From Carcinoscorpius rotundicauda (taxonomy: Eukaryota; Arthropoda; Merostomata; Xiphosura; Limulidae): a stretch of DNA of 64,000 nt. A model generated the notes under the pieces. It ran no database searches and was not told where the DNA came from. It saw nothing but the letters and a program-made list of their open reading frames with translations. Within the stretch, counting starts at the first letter, position 1; every line of letters begins with the position of its first letter. Made by a program: the position numbers and the translations under genes. Shown here piece by piece: positions 24,401 to 36,400 of this stretch. The stretch is taken from the NCBI GenBank assembly GCA_011833715.1, contig CM022391.1, forward strand, positions 4,836,001 through 4,900,000, read 5' to 3'.

Positions 24401-27400
24401 TTAATTCTGAGTTAATATTATTGCACATCATTTGAGCTAACGATCTCTTTCCTGGCTAGTCTCACACCGGTTACGCGTTCACTCCTTTCAACAAATATAT
24501 TTAATATTTTTGGTCAAATAACGTCCAAAGTTATTCATTGAAATTGAGACGGTTTGTAATGTTCGAAATCTTTGAACGTTCCTGGTCAAATTCTGTAGTT
24601 TTTCGATTAATAGGCATTAATCACAATTTTAGTTTCCTAGGCTTAACTGTACTAACTGTAGCTGTCTAAAATAAGCTCTCCTTCTCTCCGCTAGCCGCGT
24701 TTTATAGGAATCACATGAGACGATAACATTCACCACAGTTTGTGACAATACTGTCAATTACCCTAACTAGACGAAACTATTCGTGTATTGCAAGTTATGA
24801 CCAATTACCAGTAATAAATTCTAATAATTTAATTTATGTTTAACTCAACTCATAAAATAGTTGTCGAAATTTGTTTTCACGCAGACATAACACCAAAGTT
24901 TAATAGTAAACAATGTTTATTGTGTAATTTTAAACATTGGCTTTATTTCTTTAACACGTTTGTGTTAAACTTGCAGGTTTAGACATTATATTATATTCTA
25001 TTTTTAATGTTTTAAAGGAAAATTAGACGAGAAAGCTTCGCAGCTCCATGCAATCGCCTCGCTACGAGTCCTTCTTGATGCTACAAAATCGAATTCATGT
25101 GAACTACAAAACGGCGCTATTGTGGTACATACAACTTCACCTACTGACAAAGAATATCCAGTTTCTTCAACGTGCCCAACTTGTGAAACATCTGTTAATT
25201 GCATGTGCAATGGAGTTCAGCCAATTTCTACTGCCACTGCTTTAGCTGATATTCATAATCATGTAACCACTCCAGAGACAAAAACTGTGCGCTTTGACGA
25301 AGACGAAGATCCTCATAGAGAAGCCGTCCAGAGAACAGAGGTATGATCTTTTTTCTGTAGGATGTTGTATGGAAGGAAATATATATAGAGAAAAAAGTTT
25401 GTGCCAAAATTCATTAAAATGAGATCAAATTGCACAATTTAATTTAAAACATAAATCAGACACATAGCACAAATGACTTTGCTTGTTCGTTTGTTTGTTT
25501 TTGAATTTCGTGCAAAACTGCACGAAGACTATTTGCACTAGCCGTCCCTAATTTGTTAGAGTAAGACTAAAGGAAAGGCATAACCTTCCGTAACTACCTT
25601 TTGGGCTACCCTTTTACCAACGAATAGTAGGTTTGACTGTCACATTATAACGTCCTCACAGTTGAAAGGGCGAGCATGTTCAGTGTGAAGGGGATTAAAA
25701 TTCGCGACCCTCAAATTACTAGTCACTCGCCCTAACCACCTGGCCATGCCAGGCCCAGCACAGTAGTCTTACACTGCTAAATTAAGAAGGCTAGCATAGA
25801 TAGCCCTCGTGTGGAGTTGGGTGAATTCATTAGTAAACGAGGTTTATTTTAAGCATGACAGTGAAACGGAAGTTCCACTACCAAAACCTTAGTAAAACAG
25901 CAGGCAGAAATCTGTAAGGTTACAACCACTACAAAAAAGTCAGTGATGACGAGAAAACCCACTTGAAGAGAGAGTTATATATGTAAAAATGGCTGGTGTC
26001 ACCACGATTTCTGAAGAAGGTCGAAACGTTGTTCGCTCCTCTGCATAAAAATTTCTCAACCCAAACCAGCCGTTTTTACATACATATTTTTTACTACAAA
26101 AAGGTGAACTTGCAACATCAAAATATTATAATGCACGTTATATTAGTTATTCGAGATTTTGTATTTGTTTTTTAATTATATATTTACCCGTCATTCCCAT
26201 CTAAGAATAACCAATGAGATATCAATTGATTCACCTGCTAGTTTTATAAATATATTATATATTGTCGTCGATGTTCCTAATGGTGTCAGGCCACCTGGTG
26301 AAACGTTGTAACACTACAAATAACACTATTTTTATCCGGTAGCCTGCTAGTTTTTCAAGTACAAACAAGTTTACTTGTTCTTCCTTCTGTTCTTACTTTT
26401 CTCAGGCATGTTTAAACGTTTTCAATCAACATTACAGTTCAAAAGAATATTTTTCTAATTTCTTCTCGTAAGTAAACAAAATACGTTGTTATCTGCTTTA
26501 TTTCGGTAAAAAGTGTTAATACACATACCAGCCGTGCTGAGATACAATGAAACTAGGTGATTAATAGTATTTACTTTATGCTCTAGATCGAAAACACAGT
26601 TAGCTCCCTGACGTCGTTAGCCGAGAGTTCTCTCAGTGATTCAGGTCAAACAAATCCCGTTGATGACGATAAAGACGACAACAATGACAGCTTAAAGAAA
26701 AAAACCACGAAAAACATTACGTCATCCAATTCATACGAAATTACGGCTGACACCGGACAATCGACGTCTGCTAGCTCTGTTCCTGCTCAAATGGTAAGTT
26801 TAATTGTTATAGTAAAAACTGACAAACATGGTTTAACAGAAGGTCGTTCCTCTCCCTTTCTTATAATGTAAATAAAACAAGCGAGTTAGAAAATTAAAAT
26901 TATATTACGCCACTGTTAGTAATATGTGACGTATATGTAAATCTTCATAGAACGAGTGCCCCTTAAAGCCTGGGAACAAGATTACGTTCTAATGTAGAAT
27001 TGGTCGTAAAGCTTCTTTTTATTATACAAATAACTTGAGTAACATTACGGCTTACCTTGATTTTTTTTCTTCTGCTGTCTGTAATTACTAATAGTTATTA
27101 CAAATCATGGTTTATATACGACAGTTTTACAAACTCAGAAACAACACTGAGTCTTATTCCAGTCTAAAACTGAATATTTTAACGACGCCCTAAGTTCACA
27201 ACGAGCAACTTAATTCTGAGTTGATATTGTTGCACATTAACGACGCCTTTCTTGACTAGCCTAACTAACACCAGTTAGAAATTTACTTCTTACTGAAGAA
27301 GATATTTAATGTCCGGATAGAAACAGTAACATCCGCAGTAATTCACTGAAATTGAACGGTTTGTGATGTTTGAAATGTATAATGATCCTGGTCAATTTCT

Positions 27401-30400
27401 GTAGTTTTTCGATTGATGTGTGTGTGTTTTTTTTGTATAGCAAAGCCACAAATGGCCATCTGCTCAGACCACCGAGGGGAATCTAACCTCTGATTTTAGC
27501 ATTGTAAATCCGGAGACATACCGCTGTACTAGCGGAGGGCTTTCCGATTGATAGGCGTTAATCACGGTTATAGCTTCCTACGCTTATAACACACTGGCCA
27601 ATAATACTGTCCTTCTTTTCGTCTTGTTTTTATACAAATCACGCAAGTCTCCAGAACCTTCATCAATATTCTCGCACGCTTTCGTCAAAAAAGTATTGTT
27701 CATATTATACTTTCAACAATTCTCTACAACTATCGAGAACAGACGGAACTTGCGCAATACACAATCAAGAATACAAGTCACATGCGAAAGAGAAAACTAT
27801 ACAGAAACAAATGTAGACAGTAAAATAAATGCACAACAGTAAATCTATTACAATTTACAATGCATAATGTTAAATTTACACCACATGAGTAAATCATGTT
27901 CAAATTAGACCGTATGAACACATATTGTTAAATTTGCTATTTGAAAAATGAATCGACGGTGCATGACTTTCGTTTATACGATTCCTTGCAACTTTAATAA
28001 TTGACTTCATAATTAATGAGATGAAACGATTTTATCTTAATTAAAACTCAAGCTTTATAGATTTAGCTTTAAAAACCATTTTTGGAATTGTGACACGATT
28101 CGACTAATACGTAACAACCCTGACTTCATTACACAAGTTCTCTAACACTAGTATCGTTATCAGCAACAACCTTGACCTGACTATACAAATTCTCTTACAC
28201 TAGTATCGTTATTAGCAACAACCTTGACCTGACTATACAAATTCTCTTACACTAGTATCGTTATTAGCAACAACCTTGACCTGATTATACAAATTCTCTT
28301 ACTCTAGTATCGTTATTAGCAACAACCTTGACCTGATTATACAAATTATCTTACTCTAGTATCGTTATTAGCAACAACCTTGACCTCGTTACATAAGTTC
28401 TCTAACACTAGTATCGTTATTAACAAAAACTTTGACCTGATTATACAAATTCTTATAAACTAGTATCGTTATTAGCGACAACCATGACCTCATTATACAA
28501 GTTCTCTACACACTAGTATCGTTACTAGTAACAACCACAACGTCATTTTCTAATCAGGTAGTCTACAATTCGAGACCTTTTGACTAATATTTTTGTCTTA
28601 CAGTTACGACAGAAAGTGTTCGTACACCTGCGTCCCGACTGGTTTTTGCTCATAACTTAAAACTTATGACGAGTAGGCTAATAGAAGTATAGTACATTAT
28701 AAATATTATTTTAACACACATCTATATAAATTTCTGTGTAAATTAAACGACAAATAAACTGTTTATAAACAAATAACCAAAAATAGAAGAAGCAGAAAGT
28801 GTTCGTACATTTCAAAAAGTGTGAAAAAAATGATATTCCTGTAGCAATTGTGTTTAATTTGGCAAATAAACTACATCATACCATTCCAGAACTGGACACT
28901 GGGTTCATAATTATTGGAATTTAGCCAGCAAAAAATGTACTTCCGGCAATTTAGCGCCATCTCCGTCATTATCTGCTTGGTCATCATGGCGAACAGGAAA
29001 CAACTGTCCAGTGATTTAAAAAAACGAATTATTATAGAATACAAGTTTCATGTGTCTCTTTCCGGTATGGCTACACAACTTAATGTGCCGAAATCTACTG
29101 TTCAAAGCATAAATGCCAAGTTTAAGCTTACAGGATCAACTGCTAACCTCCCTCGTTCCGAACGCTCCACCAGAATTCCAGAGAGAACCAAGAGAAATAT
29201 TCTCAGAGAAGTTAGTAGAACCCTCATTTAACACATAATGACATACAGAAACTGGTAAGGGAAAGTGGGGTTGAAGTAATCACCTCTACAGTTACGAACA
29301 TATTACGCTCTTCTGGGTTCAAAGCATGCCGTCCTCGTAGAACTCCATATGTAAAGCCTGTTCGTTTAGAAGCACGATTAAGGTATGCAAAAAAAGCATA
29401 TAGATAAACCCTTTACCTATTGGAAGAGTATTCTTTGGTCAGACGAGACTAAAATCGAGCTTTTCGGCCACAGTGATGTTCGTTATATTTTCCGTAAGAA
29501 GGGGGAACGAAATCTTTCAAAGAATACCGTCCCAATAGTTAAACACTGAAATGGCTCGATCACACTATAGGGTTTCTTCAGCTTTTCTGGTGTTGGCAGC
29601 TTTCACCACGTCAACGGAATCATGAATAAAGAAGGGTACGTTGATATATTAGACACTTATTTCAAGAATGATATTTGGAACTTCTGGCTTGGGAGTCGTT
29701 GGATCTTCCAGCACGACAATGACCCTGAGCACACATCGGAAATATGTGCACTCTTGGTTGCAGAGAAACCATATAAGCGTTCTGGAGTGGCTATCGCAGT
29801 CACCCGATCTCAACCTAATTGAAAACGTTTGGCATGAGTTGGAGACTAGGGTTCATCAGCATCATCCAAAAAAACTTGCAAGCGTTGGATGCCTTCTGTG
29901 AAGAAGAATGTAAGAAAATACCAGTCGAGTACTGTCAAACAATCATGGAGGGCTATGAGGAGAGATTGTGCCAAGTAATTTACCCGAAAGGCTATACAAC
30001 TGACCATTAAAATTGACTCACGAACACTTTCTGCCCCTCCTATGTTTGGTTATTTGTTAATAAACAGTTTATTTTTGGTTCAATTTACATGAAAATTTAT
30101 GTAAATGTGTGTTAGTGTAATATTTATAGTTTATTTTACTTTCATTATCTTAATCGTGATGCTTTTTAAGTTATGAGGAAAAACTACTCACGACGCAGGG
30201 GTACGAACACTTTCTGTCGTAACTGTAAATGTCAACAGGTTTCAGTTCACCCCTTGAATGAAAGCCAACTTTAAGCCAGTTGACATCTTGGTGGTTACCA
30301 AATAGTTTGTTTTGGTTCTCTTCGTCTTTATTGTATTATGTGCCAAGAAGAATGGACGTTTGGTTCGTAACACTATTAACGGTGTCTCTGGTTGGCACAT

Positions 30401-33400
30401 GCTTGAACTTAAAGCAGGTGTCATCAGTGGCTAGCCAATCATCAATGTAGAAACAAGAAACTCTTAGTACCTTTATCCAATGCGTTAATTCAATCTCTTA
30501 CTTTCCATGATTCTCGTTTTGGAGATGATTTCGCCACATTTTAATAATGCCGAAAGAACAGTCTTAGAGTTCAGAACGTTGGGGAGGGGGCGCTACCATA
30601 GATGTATTTTACTTTTGTGTACGGTGCTACCAAGAGTTACACAGTGCAGTTAAGAATGAAAAAGCCTAAAGGGGCTCTAACTTTATAAAAGAAATATGGC
30701 TGCCGTTTGATATGAACTGCGGTTAATTATGGAACGACAACTATCGAAGTAGCTTGTTAAGAACTAATCAGACTAAGAAAGATCGAACTGACATTTGATA
30801 AAGGAGTCTACGATAGTCTCACGTTGGCTTTTGATTTTAGCCACTTTGATATCTAAAACGATCAAATGGTCGCAGAGGCATATTCCTTTTATGTTTTTCT
30901 TAACGGTCGAAACAATAAATAGCCGCTGTTTATGCTTTGTTTAAAAACGGAGTCTAAACATTAACCCTCATTATATCGGAATTTGCATTTTATTGAAGCG
31001 CGTTATGACGAGGTACAGATACATATGATATCAGTACGTTATGTCAAGGTTCAGGTACATATGATATCAGTACGTTATGTCAAGGTTCAGGTACATATGA
31101 TATCAGTACGTTATGTCAAGGTACAGATACATATGATATCAGTACGTTATGTCAAGGTTCAGGTACATATGATATCAGTACGTTATGTCGAGGTACAGAT
31201 ACATATGATATCAGTACGTTATGTCAAGGTTCAGGTACATATGATATCAGTACGTTATGTCAAGGTTCAGGTACATATGATATCAGTACGTTATGTCAAG
31301 GTACAGATACATATGATATCAGTACGTTATGTCAAGGTTCAGGTACATATGATATCAGTACGTTATGTCGAGGTACAGATACATATGATATCAGTACGTT
31401 ATGTCAAGGTTCAGGTACATATGATATCAGTACGTTATGTCAAGGTTCAGGTACATATGATATCAGTACGTTATGTCGAGGTACAGATACATATGATATC
31501 AATACGTTATGTCGAGGTACAGATACATATGATATCAATACGTTATGTCGAGGTACAGATACATATGATATCAGTACGTTATGTCAAGGTACAGATACAT
31601 ATGATATCAATACGTTATGTCGAGGTACAGATACATATGATATCAATACGTTATGTCGAGGTACAGATACATATGATATCAGTACGTTATGTCAAGGTAC
31701 AGATACATATGATATCAATACGTTATGTCGAGGTACAGATACATATGATATCAGTACGTTATGTCAAGGTTCAGGTACATATGATATCAGTACGTTATGT
31801 CGAGGTTCAGGTACATATGATATCAGTACGTTATGTCAAGGTTCAGGTACATATGATATCAATACGTTATGTCAAGGTTCAGGTACATATGATATCAGTA
31901 CGTTATGTCGAGTTACAGATACATATGATATCAGTACGTTATGTCAAGGTTCAGATACATATGATATCACTACGTTATGTCAAGGTTCAGGTACATATGA
32001 TATCAGTACGTTATGTCGAGTTACAGATACATATGATATCAGTACGTTATGTCAAGGTTCAGATACATATGATATCACTACGTTATGTCAAGGTTCAGGT
32101 ACATATGATATCAGTACGTTATGTCAAGGTTCAGGTACATATGATATAAGTTTTTTAAAAAAAGTGATAAAATATATTGGAGTTCATCTTGTGAGCAAAG
32201 AAATAATAAATGAATATGATATACTGGCATTTGCATGAACAATCCGAAGTCATTGTGTCGAAAAAGAAACATTTCGTACTATACTGTCAGAGTGTAGACA
32301 TTTCCCCTAACACCTCAAAATAACAATATTACTCAGAGACATACTAATATTGGATGTTTTTATCATTTTAGCAAAAGGTTTACGCAAGTCCTGTATAAAA
32401 ACCTAACTTAAGTAAGTTTATAACAAGCTTGTATTTTTAAGGTTAAAGGTCGATAATTATTTTTAGCTTAAATTGTCTCAAATTGTCTAACAGGTTGCAT
32501 CAGTGGCTAAACTAAATATTTTAACATCCGGGGTAAATCTGACAAAATAATGTAATTTCATAGTAAAAAATATATGGGAAAATTTTTTTCCGAATCGTAT
32601 TATCTGGTTTAGTTTTAAAATAGCTGATTCTGCTTCTTCGTGACGTCACTGGGTAACATACAAGAAAGACGTAAATTAGAATGAAATTATCTGTTTTAAT
32701 AGTGTGCTGTTTTATAAAACTATTTGAATATAATCAAGAAAATGTTTATTTATGTTGGATTGTATTCTTTTATTAACAATATATCCAAAACTTAATGTAC
32801 AAAATAGTGGTATGTTCTTATACTGCCGTCACCCCAAACATGCTCGCCTTTTCAGCCGTGAGAGCGTTATAATGTTTATTTCGGTATTAAACACAATTGT
32901 AGGTTCGACTGGTTTATTTTGAGTTTCGCGCAAAGCTACACGAGGGTGATGTGGAAAGCAATTCATTCACCAACAAAAAGTTATGTTGATCCTGGTATTA
33001 TTCTGTTACAACAGTTTTAACTGTTTCTTTCTTTTGAAGAAATTTTGTCTTCATTTAATAACTACTTATCATCAGAGGTTGTTTTCAAAGTATTTTCTTT
33101 CCTTTGTTATAAATAAGTGAAGTTGTATATTTCTTTTTCTGTATTTACTTTTATCAATGTGTATTTTACCCAAACAGATCTTGTGAGTAATAATAGTGTC
33201 TCATATTTACGGAGATAGCTTGATCATTTGAAGAAGCAACACGGTTCACACTTATATTCTGGATAGAATTCTTTCTTTCACTACTCCAAATTATGAAAAA
33301 TCAAGTGACGTTTTACAGTTGTACTAGCAGGGTGGTTTTCAGGGTAATGATGCTTCGGATGGTGGATTAGTAGAAACGGTGGGATAGTTTCCAGGGTAAA

Positions 33401-36400
33401 GTAGTTAAAGATGATGGATAGTAGGATATATGGGGTGGTTTTCAGAGTAAAGTTATTAGAGATGATGGATAGTAGGATCCGTGGGGTGGTTTTCAGCGTA
33501 AGGGTATTGGAGAAGGTGGACTGCTAGGATCTGTGGAAAAGCTTTCAGGTTAAGGTTTCTGGAGATGGTGGGCTGCTAGGATCTGTGTGATGTTATGTTT
33601 TTCAGGTTAAGGTTGCTTCAGATGATGGACTAGTAGGATCTGTATGATAGTTTCCAGCGTAAGGTTTTTGGAGATTGTAAACTAGTATGATTTGTGGGAT
33701 GGTTTCCAGGGGAAAGTTCCTTCAGATGGTGGAGTAGTAGGATATGTGGGATGGTTTCCAGGGGAAGGTTGCTTCAGATGGTGAAGTAGTAGGATCTGTG
33801 GGATGGCTTCCAGGGGAAGGTTGCTTCAGATGGTGAAGTAGTAGGATCCGTGAGATGTTTTCAGGGAAAGGTTGCTTCAGATGGTGAAGTAGTAGGATCT
33901 GTGGGATGTTTCCAGAAGAAGGTTGCTTCAGATGGTGAAGTAGTAGGATATGTGGGATGGGTTTCAAGGTAAGATTTCTGACTATTTTGGACTAGCAGGA
34001 TCTGTTTAATGGTTTCCAGGTAAGGGCACCACGTAAACAGTCTAGGTAGATGGATATTTGGAAAACCTGTAAAAATATTCATTAAAGACAGATTAAACTA
34101 TACTTCCATACTGGAAAGAATATTTTGGAGACTGGGAATAAAACTCATCGTTATAAAGAGGAGACCAAAATAAATTTAAAACATGATTATTCAAATAATA
34201 GTATTAAAATATATTTTAAAAATAAGGCAAACAGAGTCACTGAAATGTTTAAATCATATTATTCAAATGTTGAAAAGGAAAATTATGATCTTACGGAAAT
34301 TAGTGAAGCTTAATTAAATTTGAGAACAATCTTAATAGGAGCAATTAAAAATCATGGGTTATGTATCAATTAATAACCAGTTTTTATACAAGGGATGAAC
34401 TAGAACCTGTTCACATTTAAGACAAAAATGTTAGTCAAAAGATCTTTAGTTATAAGACTATCTGATTAGAAAATGATGTTAAATGACGTTATGGTAACGA
34501 CACTAGTGTGTAGAGAATGTATGTAATGAGGTCAAGGTTGTTAACAATAGCGATATTAGTGTGTAGAGAACGTATGCAATGAGGTCAAGGTTGTTAACAA
34601 TAACGATATTAGTGTGTAGAGAACGTATGTAATGAGGTCAAGGTTGTTAACAATAGCGATATTAGTGTGTAGAGAACACATTATGATGTCAGGCGTAATG
34701 ATGGCAGGGTTGTTACGTGTTAGTCGAATTGTGTCACAATTTCAGAAATGTTTTTAAAGCTAAGCAAATAAAGTTTAAGTATTAAGCAAGATAAAAGCGT
34801 TTCATTTCAGTAATTAATAAAACCTGGTTATATTCTAGATATTTGTGAAACATATACTTATAATAAATTTAATATAACTCAAGATATCCATGAGGGAACG
34901 TACGTGCCACTAGGTAGCGAAACAATAGTTCCAAATTCATTTTTAAGCTAACGAAAGTAAACACAACATTAAAATATTGAGGTGTGTTACTCATTTGAAA
35001 TGTTTATATAAGAATACCTTATAACAAGATAGATTGACAACGGTTCGAATTTTCCTTTTGAGGAATTACCACTAAGCGCCATTCCGGAGCAAGAACAGAC
35101 GACTGACACTCCGCTTGATATGTCTTGGCCTGACACCTGGCGAAAAAGATTAAACTACATCCTCTTGGGTCCAATTATTATTCCATTATGGTTGACCCTG
35201 CCGGATGTCCGTAAGGAGGTATTTATTGTGCCAAATAAGAATATGATAAACACTATTTAGCTTATTTATATCAATGATAACCAAGTGAACTTACTGGTTA
35301 AAGTTTAAGTGCTACGAAAGAAGTCATTACTCCACGGTGTTGTTCTTAATGTAACATTTCCCCCATTCTAATTATGACTTTATTTTATATTTCAAATTTA
35401 ATGTCAGCGAAAGAGAAAAATAACATTATAGAAAAAATTAAAGGTAAAAGAATGCTTTTAAAATTTGAATTATTTTTTTATCCCGACAATTAATTACACA
35501 CACTAGATATTTTTAAGCACTTTATAATAAGTACAATGAATGTTAATTCGAACTAACCCCGGAAAGTCATGAAATATGTGAGAAATATTTTAATCCGAAG
35601 AATTCTCGCAATTGACAGGAAATTTCAGAGGATTTTACTTACCAATCATCATATGGAAATTCATCCACAAAACTGATACCTTTCGACGTCTCTTGTTCAA
35701 TTTGTCTTAGTTTATAAAACCAAAATAATAAAAGGTGTTGTGTCCTTTTTGTCCACTGTAGTTTATTTTTAATGATGGTGGTATGTTGCTACTTTTCTCA
35801 CTTGAATTGATTGCATCATAAGCTGACAAACAACAATTTATAAGCACAATGAAGTGAATTATTTTTGATGGAACTATTTACGTGTTTAAAAAGGAATTGA
35901 GTTTATCTTGTTATCCTTGAAGAATAAACACCAATGCTTTTTCGAAACATGTATTTACAAAAACAATAAATCGCTTTGTTATGTTTACAAATAGTTGAGT
36001 ATCGAGTTATTATTACATTAGCATAATGTGCTTCCTTACTTAAGTACTTGAGAATTAACGAAATCGTGGATATTTTATTCTTTCCCTAGCAAAAGAGACG
36101 TTGGTTCGCCATTTCTTTTATCGGTAGCATTTGCTGGATAGCGTTTTTCTCGTACCTGATGGTTTGGTGGGCTTCTCTGACTGGAGAAACTGTTGGGATA
36201 CCAAACGAAGTATGCTATAATGTTCAATGCTTTTGATATTGTTTCCTTAAAAACACACTTTATATTTCATCTGTGAAAAGTCTTTTATAATTTATTTTAT
36301 CATGTGCAAAACACATAACATTGTAGTGCATCTTTACAACACTTCAAAGAATTCTAAACACACATGAGGATTGGTCAACTTTTTTCCAATTTCCCAATTG

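Larger units (their letters stand above)
28010..30256 (+). mobile_element. Unnamed element, copy 1, with internal 52-bp repeats and a Tc1 insertion
   Basis: Outer end GAGATGAAACGATTTTATCT; then GGAATTGTGACACGATTCGA; an internal tandem array (28137-28550, about eight 52-bp units of TAGTATCGTTATTAGCAACA plus ACCTTGACCTG); then TTTGACTAATATTTTTGTCT; and after the Tc1-like element AATGTCAACAGG to about 30256. Copy 2 lies inverted at 34388-34820 with the same order. I see no coding frame and cannot name the family. Without the Tc1-like insert it is about 620 bp. Confidence 0.75.

Noticed and set aside
30983..32149. 388-codon open frame reading RYVKVQVHMISV repeats
   Set aside because: It follows from a nearly homogeneous 36-bp intronic minisatellite whose period is a multiple of three.
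34125..34313. 62-codon open frame
   Set aside because: Lys/Asn-rich as expected of AT-rich DNA, no domain, no splice context.
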